A DNA stretch of 64,000 nucleotides from Agaribacillus aureus (GCA_030442055.1 JAUJEB010000013.1:98577-162576); one strand, 5' to 3'. Positions 8,812 to 17,553 are shown, counted from the stretch's first letter. Numbers and translations are program-made. Notes: generated from the letters alone by a model not told the origin.

Positions 8812-11013
8812 GTGAAAAATATTCAAATTCATAGCGGTCATTTTTTAAGTTTCCTGTTTTTCTTTTGTGGCTTAAGTGCATTTGGCCAAACGACCGTAGA
8901 TATAAACCTGAATGTAAAACACATTACAGGAGGCATTTCCGAATTTGACAGAAAGAAATTTATCACCATGCATGCTTCTCTCACGGAAGGAGAATGGGAT
9001 AGCGACGCCCAAAGAGATGAGTTCCTCGAGTTGTACGACGTCTATCTGGGACGCAACAATGGTATCTATCCCTGGCAGTTAAATCAAATCAAAGAAGATT
9101 CCAACAAGCCTGGCTGGCCAAGCCTTGACGATATGACCACTCGGGGAACTACATCCAAAAATAACTACGCTGCCAAAACTGCTGTTCATAAACACGAGCA
9201 TAGAAGTGACCTCATGATCGGTGGGCAACCTGTCATGTATCCCAACGGAGATCCTACCTCACCTTGTTGTGGAAATGCAGAACCCTGGGTAGTGGCCAAC
9301 TACGAGGCACTGGCCGAGTACATGGCCAATCTGCTGACCACATTCTACGGTACCGGCGGTGTAACAGGGGAGCCCAAACCTACCTATATCGAGGTAATGA
9401 ATGAACCATTTGTACATGCGTGGGAGATACCTACTACCAAAGCCAACATATCCGAATTACACAATGTGGTGGCCAATCGTATTCACGCATTGCACCCACA
9501 GGTAAAAGTTGGTGGTTATACGGCAGCGCACCCTGCTTTTGAGGCTGCTGATTTTAAGCACTGGGAAGATAACTGGAAGCTGTTTATGGATATCGCCGGA
9601 GAGAACATGGATTTCTTTTCTGTACATATTTATGATTTCGCGCCCCCGGACAACCCGAATGACGAGAAACACAGAAGCGGCAGCAATGCCGAAGCCATCC
9701 TGGATATGATAGCGCACTACAGCCACCTGAGTTTCGGGGAGGTAAAACCATTTGTGATCTCCGAGTACGGCTACTTTGCCCCCGGCCTGGATGGCACCCC
9801 TTACACCAAAACCAGGGATTGGGGTAACCTGAGGTCCTTTTCCACCATGATGTTGCAGTTTATGGAGAAGCCTGATATAATGGCTAAGACAGTACCCTTC
9901 ATGATACTTAAAGCCAACTGGTGGAGCCATTCCTCCGGAAACAAATACCCATATCGCCTCATGCGTCAGCAAAAGGAGCTGGCCGGCGAAACCGGTGAAG
10001 CATGGGTATATACGGAGCTGATCAAATTTTACCAATTGTGGTCTGATGTAAAAGGTACCCGTGTTGATACCCGGCCGACAGATCTGGATATTCAGGCAGA
10101 CGCCTATGTATCAGGGAAAAAAGCCTACGTCATTATCAACAACCTTCATTTCGAACCGCATACCGTACAACTCAAAGCGTTTGATGACCACGATAATCCT
10201 GTTGAAAAAATTGACATCAAACACCTGCACCTGGTAGATGATCTGCCACTTTTAGAAACGACCCAACACAACGGCTCGCTTTCAGAAGTTACCATAGATG
10301 CCGAAGCCACCATGATTCTGGCTTATACCTTTGCCAATGACATAACCGTTGATCAAACCTCCGATGAGCAGCGATTTTTCGCCGACAAGTATTACCAGCC
10401 CATTCTAGCAAATGCAGAAAATACTTTTTCCATTAATGGGATTTCCAAAGGGTCCGCAGGAGAAGCTGTGATCAGGCTGGGGTTGGGAAGAGATCACACT
10501 AATTCTTTGCAACCGGTGGTAAAATTTAACGATACCCCAATAGCCGTACCGTCAGATTGGAGAGGCTATGACCAGCACAACAGAGACCGCTTTTTCGGTG
10601 TTATTGAAATACCGGTTCCCTATGAACTGTTGCAGGAAAATAATACGCTATCTGTGAAATTCGATGATGCCGGGGGTCATATCAGCAGTGTCTCTATGCA
10701 AACCTTCAAGTTCAGCAAGAAGCTCCAGCGAACCGAAAATTCCGGTGCGGTATTGTCTGCTGGCAGGCCGGATCTGGATCTGCAAATAAAAGCATACCCC
10801 AACCCGGCAGGAAAAAAACTGACGCTAGCTTTACCAAAAAAAATAAATAACGCCACCCTGTATATCCAAGATCTGAAAGGGGTGACTTTGATAAAAAAAG
10901 AGGCAAAATCCGGTGCGAATACTATTGACATAAACAATTTGGCCAGAGGCATGTACCTGGTATTGATTCAGACAGAACACCAATTGTTTACCCGCAAAAT
11001 CAGGCTCGAATAA
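8812..11013 (+). CDS. Secreted GH86 beta-agarase/beta-porphyranase with T9SS sorting domain
   Basis: Endo-acting galactanase of 733 aa, expected to cut beta-1,4 linkages in agar or porphyran. It starts with GTG at 8812, with no in-frame ATG nearby. Signal peptide residues 1-25 end in SAFGQ. The family-typical opening 'GGISEFDRKKFITMHASL' is at 40-57. The clan GH-A acid/base is Glu198 in 'EVMNEPF' and the probable nucleophile is Glu318 in 'FVISEYGYF'. Accessory beta domains follow (about 430-640). The last ~75 residues, from 'AYPNPAGKKLTLALP', are a type IX secretion sorting domain, so the enzyme is exported or surface-bound. GH86 is my best match from the opening motif and the two Glu motifs. 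Agar versus porphyran cannot be decided here. Confidence 0.85.
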   Translation: MKNIQIHSGHFLSFLFFFCGLSAFGQTTVDINLNVKHITGGISEFDRKKFITMHASLTEGEWDSDAQRDEFLELYDVYLGRNNGIYPWQLNQIKEDSNKPGWPSLDDMTTRGTTSKNNYAAKTAVHKHEHRSDLMIGGQPVMYPNGDPTSPCCGNAEPWVVANYEALAEYMANLLTTFYGTGGVTGEPKPTYIEVMNEPFVHAWEIPTTKANISELHNVVANRIHALHPQVKVGGYTAAHPAFEAADFKHWEDNWKLFMDIAGENMDFFSVHIYDFAPPDNPNDEKHRSGSNAEAILDMIAHYSHLSFGEVKPFVISEYGYFAPGLDGTPYTKTRDWGNLRSFSTMMLQFMEKPDIMAKTVPFMILKANWWSHSSGNKYPYRLMRQQKELAGETGEAWVYTELIKFYQLWSDVKGTRVDTRPTDLDIQADAYVSGKKAYVIINNLHFEPHTVQLKAFDDHDNPVEKIDIKHLHLVDDLPLLETTQHNGSLSEVTIDAEATMILAYTFANDITVDQTSDEQRFFADKYYQPILANAENTFSINGISKGSAGEAVIRLGLGRDHTNSLQPVVKFNDTPIAVPSDWRGYDQHNRDRFFGVIEIPVPYELLQENNTLSVKFDDAGGHISSVSMQTFKFSKKLQRTENSGAVLSAGRPDLDLQIKAYPNPAGKKLTLALPKKINNATLYIQDLKGVTLIKKEAKSGANTIDINNLARGMYLVLIQTEHQLFTRKIRLE

Positions 11014-11264
11014 AGATAATGGGTGAATAGAGATGATAATTGAATGGCTTTGGTGGTAAGGTGCGAAATTTTGTACTTTGTATTAGACAGGCTGAAGTCA
11101 TTTATTATCCCTCTGACTTGTGAAATTCAATATTAATGGTAATTTAGCTGTCCCCAATGAATTACCCTCCCCCATTGAGCTAACATTTTTTTAAAATCTC
11201 AGATACCCGCCCCTTGGCGCACAAGATGCTATGGGCCCACAGGGATGTATCTGGAGCCAAGATT

Positions 11265-11925
11265 ATGCCCTACAAAAACAAATACCGTAATGAAAGCCTC
11301 CGCTTGCAAAATTGGGATTACGGATGGAATGCCGCCTATTTTGTAACCATGTGTACAAAAAACAGAGTTTTTTATTTTGGAGATATTATCGCCACCCGGA
11401 ATGGGTTACCACAACAGATGCAATTGTCAGAAATTGGTAAAATTGCCCATTCCCGCTGGCAGGAAATGCCAGCCCATTTCCCATATATAAAATTGGGGGC
11501 TTATATTGTGATGCCTGACCATGTTCATGGTATTGTTATTATTGATAAACCTGATGGTGGGGGCCTTTGTGGGGGCCCGATTAATCGGGGCCCCCCCAAG
11601 GGCCCCCCAGTTTCTTCTACAATAAAACGAGGGTTAAACGGGCCCCCGAACTCCCGGCCCCCCACACTCCCCCCCCACTGTATCTGAAAAAATACCAGGA
11701 GGGATAACCGGAAACAAAAACCCCATGTTACATGATAATTTATCCCGGGTTATAAGATGGTATAAAGGCCGGGTTACATTTGAATCCCGAAAATTAGACC
11801 CGGGGTTTGCATGGCAATCCCTATTTTATGACCACATTGTCCGGAACAAAAGATCATATCAAAACATTTCAAGATATATTATAAATAACCCAAAAAATTG
11901 GAAGGGTGACAAATTATATAGATAG
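11265..11925 (+). pseudogene. REP-associated tyrosine transposase (RAYT, Y1/IS200-like), frameshifted
   Basis: Y1-type single-strand transposase of the RAYT group. The first frame, from the ATG at 11265, carries 'NAAYFVTMCTKNR' and the HUH motif 'MPDHVHGIVII', and runs to a stop at 11685-11687. The C-terminal part lies in the next frame: 'GGITGNKNPMLHDNLSRV', 'WYKGRV', 'FYDHIVRNKRSYQ' and 'IINNPKNW', ending at 11925. The frame changes near an eight-C run at about 11670-11677; removing one base joins both parts. The linker is an extreme G/C-run stretch (about 11565-11680). The break is either a true inactivating mutation or a homopolymer sequencing error. The catalytic Tyr would be in the second part. 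Confidence 0.85.
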
Positions 11926-11950
11926 GTATGGGATTAATCCCATACCTATC
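11921..11950. repeat. Perfect 30-base palindrome at the transposase stop codon
   Basis: The 15-base half GATAGGTATGGGATT is followed directly by its exact reverse complement, and the palindrome overlaps the transposase stop codon. A second, imperfect palindrome inside the same gene (about 11572-11597) shares the GATTAATC centre. No T-run follows on the plus strand, so it is not a typical terminator. RAYT proteins act on palindromic REP sequences, so this may be the enzyme's own recognition or end sequence. Confidence 0.75.
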
Positions 11951-11998
11951 TAAAAAAAATCCCTTATATTGAAAAATTAATTAGCCATTTAACCTATT

Positions 11999-13228
11999 AT
12001 GATCAACCGCAGAAAATTTGTTCGCCAGGGCATTCTTGGAACCGGTGCCATGATGTTAGGCATGTCGTCCCTCTATGCAGATGCCAGATCCGATCTTAAA
12101 ATCACTAAAATCAGCCACTATAAGGACCCAAACTACAAAAAGCCAACTTTTAATCAGGCCACCGATATCGTGGTGGTAGAGGTCAGCGATGGCACCATTG
12201 GGATTGGAGAGGGAGGATCGACGGAAATGATCCAACAATGTGCGGAATTACTGATCGGCGAAGACCCGTTTAGAATTGAGCATTTATGGCAAAAAGTGTA
12301 CCGCGGCTATTTTTATCCGGCCGGCAGAGAAAAGCTTCATGCCCTGGGCGCTTTGGACATGGCACTCTGGGATATAAAAGCGAAATCGTTGAATGTGCCG
12401 CTTTATGAGTTGTTTGGCGGCTTAACCCGAGACTATGTTCAATGCTACTCGACCGGTTTCCCCCGTCAGGGCTCCTTAAAAGAAACCGCCAGCGCCTGCA
12501 TGGAAGCCGGCTTTTATGCTTACAGAATGGGTACCGCCTCATCAGGGGACATTTTTGATCCCCACAAATGGATTGACGCCACCTACGAGGCATGCCGAGA
12601 GGTAAAGGAAGGCGTTGGCGAGAAAGGACAGTGGGCCATTGACCTGCATACAAGGTTTGATTTTGCCGAAGCCGTCGCTATGTGCAGATTGTTAGAACCG
12701 CTAAAACCGGTTTTTGTAGAGGACCTGATAAGATCTGAAAACCCCGGCGTGTATAAAACACTGCGCAACCAGGTAAAGGTACCCATTGCCGTAGGTGAGC
12801 ATTTTGGCGATCGCTGGGATGTCAATGAGCTTATTGAACAGCAGCTAATAGACCACTCAAGGATCACTTTACCCAATTGCGGCGGGATCACGGAGTTTAT
12901 GAAAATAGCTGCCATTTGTGAAACACACTATGTTGGGCTCATTCCTCACTTTACGGGCCCCATATCCACCGCAGCCCTGGTACATACACTGGGAGCGCTA
13001 TCCGGGTTTGCCATGTCGGAAATGAGAGGAGCCGGACCGGCCAGCCATGATTACCTTAATGATGATTATGTGCTCTTCAAAAATGGAAAACTTTATCCTA
13101 ATGACAAGCCGGGGTTAGGTGTTGAGTTTTTACCTAAAAAAGCTAAATTGGTCAATGTAATTTCAAAAAAACCGGAATTCGATCACCCCATGTTCCGCAG
13201 GTCCGATGGATCTATCACAAACTGGTAA
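11999..13228 (+). CDS. Tat-exported enolase-superfamily (mandelate racemase-like) sugar-acid dehydratase
   Basis: A 409-aa member of the mandelate racemase/muconate lactonizing enzyme group. The C-terminal barrel shows the metal ligands Asp215 (in 'AIDLHTR'), Glu241 ('VEDL') and Glu267 ('VGEHFG'). His217 follows Asp215, and His317 lies in 'IPHFTGPIS', an arrangement seen in galactonate-dehydratase-like enzymes. The N-terminus 'MINRRKFVRQGILGTG' is a twin-arginine signal, so the enzyme appears to work outside the cytoplasm, unlike most relatives. It is the first gene of a tight operon with an NRAMP-like transporter (7 bases downstream) and a FAH-fold lipoprotein. Near GH86, the substrate could be galactonate or anhydrogalactonate. 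3,6-anhydrogalactonate cycloisomerase also belongs to this superfamily. Confidence 0.85.
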   Translation: MINRRKFVRQGILGTGAMMLGMSSLYADARSDLKITKISHYKDPNYKKPTFNQATDIVVVEVSDGTIGIGEGGSTEMIQQCAELLIGEDPFRIEHLWQKVYRGYFYPAGREKLHALGALDMALWDIKAKSLNVPLYELFGGLTRDYVQCYSTGFPRQGSLKETASACMEAGFYAYRMGTASSGDIFDPHKWIDATYEACREVKEGVGEKGQWAIDLHTRFDFAEAVAMCRLLEPLKPVFVEDLIRSENPGVYKTLRNQVKVPIAVGEHFGDRWDVNELIEQQLIDHSRITLPNCGGITEFMKIAAICETHYVGLIPHFTGPISTAALVHTLGALSGFAMSEMRGAGPASHDYLNDDYVLFKNGKLYPNDKPGLGVEFLPKKAKLVNVISKKPEFDHPMFRRSDGSITNW

Positions 13229-13235
13229 CTTAACT

Positions 13236-14483
13236 ATGCTCAAAAAGATTACTACTTTTTTACTTTCCATTGGTCCCGGAATTTTTTGTATTGGCTACAC
13301 CGTCGGCACCGGTAGTGTAACATCCATGGCCAAATCGGGCAGTCAATATGGTTCACAGCTGTTGTGGGTGCTGGCATTAAGTTGCCTGTTTTCCTGGGCT
13401 CTGATGGAGGCCTATGGAAGGTATGCCGTTGTTACCGGAAATACAGCTATCAATAGTTTCAAAACGTCCTTAAAATTCGGCCAACCCATTGCCATTCTTG
13501 TCATCGTAGGCATAGTCATCGGACAATGGAATTCCCTTTCAGGCATCGTAGGACTTTCTTCCAATGCTATTTATGAAATTATCCGGCTATCATTTCCCGA
13601 ACTTAGCCCGGATAATTACTGGGCGGTTCTTGGCATTGCCATCGCCATGCTCATTATACTTTATTTCATGTTGATCATTGGAAAGTACTCCTTTTTCGAA
13701 AAGATCCTGATATTTTTCGTCACGCTGATGGGGTTGTCTTTTTTGATTTCCATGTTCATTGTGCTACCACCGGCGGGAGAAATTTTGCAGGGATTTGTCC
13801 CCAGCATACCAGATGACCAGGGGGGTAATCTGATGGTAGCAGCCTTTGTAGGGACCACGATGGCAGCACCGACCTTTGTGGTAAGACCATTGCTGATGCA
13901 AGGTAAAAGTTGGGATAAACACCATGTTAAGGATCAGGAAAGAGATGCGCTTTCATCAGCCTTTTTAATGTTTTTGATCAGTGGTGCCATTATGATTACC
14001 GCCATGGGCGCCATGTATTATAAAGGGCTAAGTATCAACAGAGTAATTGATATGGTGACCGTCCTGGAACCGGTTGCAGGCAAATTTGCAGTGGCCTTGT
14101 TTATGACCGGCGCGTTAAGTGCCGGCATATCGTCAATCTTCCCGATATTAATGGTGGCCCCCCTACTCATTGCGGATTACAAAGATGGCAAGCTGGACAC
14201 CAGGTCTTCGCGTTTTAGAGTATTAACGGCCATTGCCTGTGTTGTAGGACTATCGGTACCAATTATGGGTGCCAACCCGATCATCGCTCAAATTGCCACA
14301 CAGGTAGCCAATGTCTTTGTATTGCCCCTGGTTATAGGCGGCATCATTTATCTTGTTAACAAACGTGACATTATGAAGGAGCATAAAGCGGGAATGGTAT
14401 TAAATACCGGCCTCGCTTTTGCTTTTGTTTTCTCCTGTATTATTTCTTATCTGGGCTTTAAGGCCCTGTTAAATTTCTTTTAA
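13236..14483 (+). CDS. NRAMP-like transporter lacking metal-binding motifs
   Basis: Polytopic inner-membrane carrier of 415 aa with about 11 membrane segments and overall NRAMP (LeuT-fold) similarity. I choose the ATG at 13236, just after the upstream stop, over an ATG at 13206 inside the preceding gene. In true NRAMPs helix 1 carries DPGN, which binds the metal; here the aligned residues are VGTG (23-26, in 'GYTVGTGSVTSMA'). Helix 6 normally has A-x-x-M-P-H; here it is 'VGTTMAAPTFVVRP' (205-218), with no Met or His and with Arg217. Mn/Fe transport is therefore doubtful. Its place between two sugar-acid-type enzymes suggests import of their product. Annotation as a metal transporter would probably be misleading. 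Confidence 0.8.
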   Translation: MLKKITTFLLSIGPGIFCIGYTVGTGSVTSMAKSGSQYGSQLLWVLALSCLFSWALMEAYGRYAVVTGNTAINSFKTSLKFGQPIAILVIVGIVIGQWNSLSGIVGLSSNAIYEIIRLSFPELSPDNYWAVLGIAIAMLIILYFMLIIGKYSFFEKILIFFVTLMGLSFLISMFIVLPPAGEILQGFVPSIPDDQGGNLMVAAFVGTTMAAPTFVVRPLLMQGKSWDKHHVKDQERDALSSAFLMFLISGAIMITAMGAMYYKGLSINRVIDMVTVLEPVAGKFAVALFMTGALSAGISSIFPILMVAPLLIADYKDGKLDTRSSRFRVLTAIACVVGLSVPIMGANPIIAQIATQVANVFVLPLVIGGIIYLVNKRDIMKEHKAGMVLNTGLAFAFVFSCIISYLGFKALLNFF

Positions 14484-14485
14484 TT

Positions 14486-15373
14486 ATGAACCGACTTTAC
14501 ACCCTTGCCCTTGCCTTTCTTATCATAACCGCCTGCAAACATAAATCAGACACCTCCTCCTCGGAAACGGCCCCGCCAGCGGTCGTCGATGAAACAGAAA
14601 TAGCAGTTGATTCCCTACTCTATTTCAGACACCATTATCAGCAAACCGATATGCTATCACGTCGGTTTCCCGGTATTACCTTGGAAAAATCCATGGAAAT
14701 TCAACTGCGGATGCTAGAGAAAGAACTCAAAGCCGGTGCCAGGCATATTGGATGGAAAATGGGCGGTACTGTTACCGATGATTCCGCCAGCTACAATCCC
14801 TTATTTGGTTATATCCTGGATAAAAATGTGATCCAACAAGACAGTGCGGTCCTGGCAGAAAATTTTCCATCGGCCCAGGTCGAGGTAGAAGGTGAAATAG
14901 GATTTGTTATGAAAAAGGATTTCCAAAATGGCGCCAAATCACTTGAAGAGCTAAAAGCAGGCATAGACTACGTGGTAAATGCGGTAGAGTTCGCAAAGGC
15001 CGTAGCCATTCCTCTCAATGGAAATGCCGAAACCATGACTATCAACCACGTCATGGCCTCGGGTCTTGGGCATGCGGGAATTATTATCGGCGCCGGCAGA
15101 GCCGACATAGAAGAATTTGATATGGAAAACGAAACTGTAAAGTGTTTTATCGATGGTGAGCTGGCGGCTGAAGGCACAGCCACCAATGTATATGGGACTC
15201 CCCTTAACGCGCTTTATTCTTTGGTAAATATGTTGCCGGAGCAGGGAATCTATCTTAAAAAGGGGGATATTATTATTACCGGTTCGCTGTACAAAAACCC
15301 GGTTATCGACAGTACCTGCGCTGTCAAGTTGGCTTTTAGCAGCCTCGGAGATATCAGTTTTAGCATGGAATGA
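14486..15373 (+). CDS. FAH-fold hydratase/hydrolase-like lipoprotein
   Basis: A 295-aa protein related to 2-keto-4-pentenoate hydratase and fumarylacetoacetate hydrolase, acting on 2-keto acids. It has a lipoprotein signal with Cys17 ('LIITACKHK'), so it is membrane-anchored outside the cytoplasm, which is unusual for this family. Family marks are 'IGWKMGG' (88-94), the metal pair E135-G-E137 in 'VEVEGEIGFVM', 'GTPLNALYSLVNML', and 'LKKGDIIITGSL' near the C-terminus. The usual later acidic ligand after 'AVEF' (residues 166-169) is not obvious, so activity is uncertain. It starts 2 bases after the transporter stop, in the same operon. It may process the 2-keto-3-deoxy acid made by the first enzyme. 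Confidence 0.78.
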   Translation: MNRLYTLALAFLIITACKHKSDTSSSETAPPAVVDETEIAVDSLLYFRHHYQQTDMLSRRFPGITLEKSMEIQLRMLEKELKAGARHIGWKMGGTVTDDSASYNPLFGYILDKNVIQQDSAVLAENFPSAQVEVEGEIGFVMKKDFQNGAKSLEELKAGIDYVVNAVEFAKAVAIPLNGNAETMTINHVMASGLGHAGIIIGAGRADIEEFDMENETVKCFIDGELAAEGTATNVYGTPLNALYSLVNMLPEQGIYLKKGDIIITGSLYKNPVIDSTCAVKLAFSSLGDISFSME

Positions 15374-15827
15374 TTTTGAAAGACTATATCGTTACTTAAG
15401 GTTCATGATATAGATCTATAATTGATTTTACAAGCTTTCCTTTCAAAGATTCGCTGACTATGTTTTAATTCATTTGAGGGCTCAAATACGGGTGCCGATC
15501 ATTGCGAAAATCCACAGATCAGTGGGATCAGGGCTGCATTTCGGATCATCTGTGTGATCGGCTTCATAGCAAAAGAATGATATAAAAATTCACGTCTCTG
15601 GCAATAATCCCCGGCATTTAGTTCATTACAAATTTCTTCGATTTCATTTGAAAGAAACCGGTATGTATTAAATGGTCTCTGCTGAATTCATAATTATAAA
15701 AAATCCAGAGTGACACATAATGTCACCGAACGGATTTATCTTGTCATCCTATGATCTGAATCGACCAGGTTATACTTAAGGTAGCCATTTAGCAGATAAA
15801 TATTTAAAAACCTTAAAAGCGATCATC
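15374..15827 (+). other. Intergenic region with two inverted repeats
   Basis: These 454 bases hold no convincing gene. A hairpin of GTGACA/TGTCAC lies at 15710-15726 and could be an operator. A wider pair, CACAGAT/ATCTGTG, lies at about 15513-15555. No T-rich tail marks a clear terminator of the upstream operon. The promoter of the following surface-protein gene should lie in the last 150 bases. Confidence 0.4.
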
Positions 15828-17018
15828 ATGAAAACAACCTTTCTTACCGGCATAATCTTTATTGTATTCTTTGCGCCGACCAATGCGCAATTCATTTCAG
15901 AAGGAACAGATATCCTACATACAGATAGGAAGGTGGGCATTGGAAATGAAACCCCGGGTTTTAAGCTCGATGTTTATGACAATTCAGGCACTGATGTAGT
16001 TGGAAAATTTGAAACCAATGAGGGGTTCATTGCTATTGCCGCAGCAGGCAATTCAACAATTAATCCTACCTATGGTAACTATATTTCCTCTCATATCACA
16101 GATGTTTTCACCTATAAGGACCTGGGATTAAAAACCGCTCCGGGCGTCCCCCAATTTTTGCTAAAAACCAATGGAAATGTAGGGATTGGCGTTGACCCTG
16201 GTTTTAAACTTGATGTCTATGATAATTCAGGTACTGATGTAGTCGCCAAATTCAAGACCAACGATGGATTCATTGCTGTTGCGGCAGCAGGCAGTTCGAC
16301 GATCAACCCTACCTATGGCAATTACATTTCCTCATTCAATGCCAATAACACTTACAAAGACCTGGGACTAAAAACGGCCCCGGGCGTCCCCCAGTTTTTG
16401 CTAAAAACTAATGGAAATGTGGGGATTGGCGTTGATCCTGGTATTAAGCTTGATGTCTATGAAAATTCAGGCACCGATGTAGTCGCCAAATTCAAGACCA
16501 ACGATGGATTCATTGCTGTTGCGGCAGCAGGCAGTTCGACGATCAACCCTACCTATGGCAATTACATTTCCTCATTCAATGCCAATAACACTTACAAAGA
16601 CCTGGGATTAAAAACCGCTCCCGGGGTTCCCCAACTTGTATTAAAGACAACTGGAAATGTCGGCATCGGCACAGTTAATCCAGGCAATTTCAGGTTAGCA
16701 GTTAATGGCCAGATCCGAGCCAAAGAGATCAAAGTAGAAGCCAACTGGTCAGATTTTGTTTTTGAAGATGATTATAACCTGCGTCCACTCGCCGATGTAG
16801 AGGCATTTATCCTGGCCAACAAACACCTCCCGGACATTCCTTCAGCCGTGGAAGTGGAAGAAAACGGAGTAAACCTGGGAGAGATAGGTTCAAAGTTATT
16901 ACAAAAGATCGAAGAGCTCACGCTTTACACCATTGGGCAGGAGAAGAGGATCAAGCAGCAAGAGAAGAGGATCAAACAGTTGGAGGAGAAAATCAGGCAG
17001 GCCAATTCAAGAGATTAA
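15828..17018 (+). CDS. Repeat-containing secreted protein with tail-fibre-like C-terminal domain
   Basis: A 396-aa secreted protein of unknown function. After a signal peptide (1-20, ending 'TNAQ') come three tandem modules of about 80 residues, each with 'KLDVYDNSGTDVV', 'AAAGSSTINPTYGNYISS', 'YKDLGLKTAPGVPQ' and 'GNVGIG'. A C-terminal domain follows ('LRPLADVEAFILANKHLPDI', 'GEIGSKLLQKIEELTLYTI'), ending in a charged coiled coil (KRIKQQEKRIKQLEEKI). This C-terminal module is common in Bacteroidota proteins annotated as tail-fibre-like and probably drives trimerisation. The second and third modules are nearly identical in DNA, indicating recent duplication. A surface fibre or adhesin role is inferred only. 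Confidence 0.75.
   Translation: MKTTFLTGIIFIVFFAPTNAQFISEGTDILHTDRKVGIGNETPGFKLDVYDNSGTDVVGKFETNEGFIAIAAAGNSTINPTYGNYISSHITDVFTYKDLGLKTAPGVPQFLLKTNGNVGIGVDPGFKLDVYDNSGTDVVAKFKTNDGFIAVAAAGSSTINPTYGNYISSFNANNTYKDLGLKTAPGVPQFLLKTNGNVGIGVDPGIKLDVYENSGTDVVAKFKTNDGFIAVAAAGSSTINPTYGNYISSFNANNTYKDLGLKTAPGVPQLVLKTTGNVGIGTVNPGNFRLAVNGQIRAKEIKVEANWSDFVFEDDYNLRPLADVEAFILANKHLPDIPSAVEVEENGVNLGEIGSKLLQKIEELTLYTIGQEKRIKQQEKRIKQLEEKIRQANSRD
15950..16670 (+). repeat. Three tandem in-gene repeats of about 240 bases
   Basis: The spacing between modules 2 and 3 is exactly 240 bases (for example GTTGACCCTG at 16191 and GTTGATCCTG at 16431), with very few differences. Module 1 is spaced 243 bases from module 2 and is more diverged. 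All keep frame. The pattern fits duplication by slipped pairing or recombination in a surface-protein gene. Confidence 0.85.
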
Positions 17019-17553
17019 CGAAAACCCAAAACAAAATTTATCCATTGGTCATGATGAATTTAAAAGGATTGTTAAAAGGATAAACTCTCCACCTTTGGGG
17101 GGGCTGTTAATTGTCCCCCTGGAGTATCTTCCATCTTTTATTTAATGCCCAAGAAATTAATAGCACTTTTGCGCTCTATTGAGTTTTTTTCATCAAAAAT
17201 TAAGTCCGGGTAAAATTCGGTTTGAAAATAAAACTCGTAAGACCACCATTCATTTCTCCATTAGATCATCAATCCGGCAATTTACGGTCCTTTATTTTTC
17301 AGACCCATTGCCTCTTTTTAGTCCAGATCTCTGATTTACAAATTGTAGTCAGTCCGTAACTGAATGGCATAATCTTGCTACTGTAAGAATGTACAGGTCT
17401 CCCATAAGCCTGGAAAGTATATACATCAAAAAAACCAGAAGCATTTGTTTAAAAACTCAATTTTTAGGCAATAGACGCATTTTTTTACTAACTAATCACT
17501 ATCTTTCGAACCTTTATTTCTTAATTTTTTTAATTGATATTGTTAAAGCGCTC
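17019..17553 (+). other. Intergenic region with a G-run/C-run inverted repeat
   Basis: A 535-base AT-rich stretch. At about 17087-17127 a G-run and a C-run flanked by CTCCA and TGGAG form an interrupted hairpin with a TTAAT-containing loop. It may end transcription of the upstream gene or be a REP-like relic. The reading frame of the next gene is open upstream to 17389, but that extension has no signal peptide and is not counted as coding. TATCTTTC near 17504-17511 is one base off the Bacteroidota -7 consensus. Confidence 0.4.

Noticed and set aside
9457..10035. Minus-strand 192-residue frame inside the GH86 gene
   Set aside because: Antisense shadow of a clearly conserved coding region.
11921..11950. 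Palindrome taken as an intrinsic terminator
   Set aside because: No T-run follows on the plus strand, and it overlaps a stop codon; a RAYT-associated sequence fits better.
13206..13235. Earlier ATG for the NRAMP-like gene, overlapping the dehydratase
   Set aside because: The ATG at 13236 gives the normal family N-terminus just after the upstream stop; the extra ten residues match nothing.
15950..16670. Possible CRISPR array from the regular ~240-base periodicity
   Set aside because: The repeats are protein-coding, in frame and continuous without unique spacers.
17389..17553. 55-residue upstream extension of the large haem-c dehydrogenase
   Set aside because: The extension is AT-rich and would bury the lipoprotein signal that begins at the ATG at 17554.
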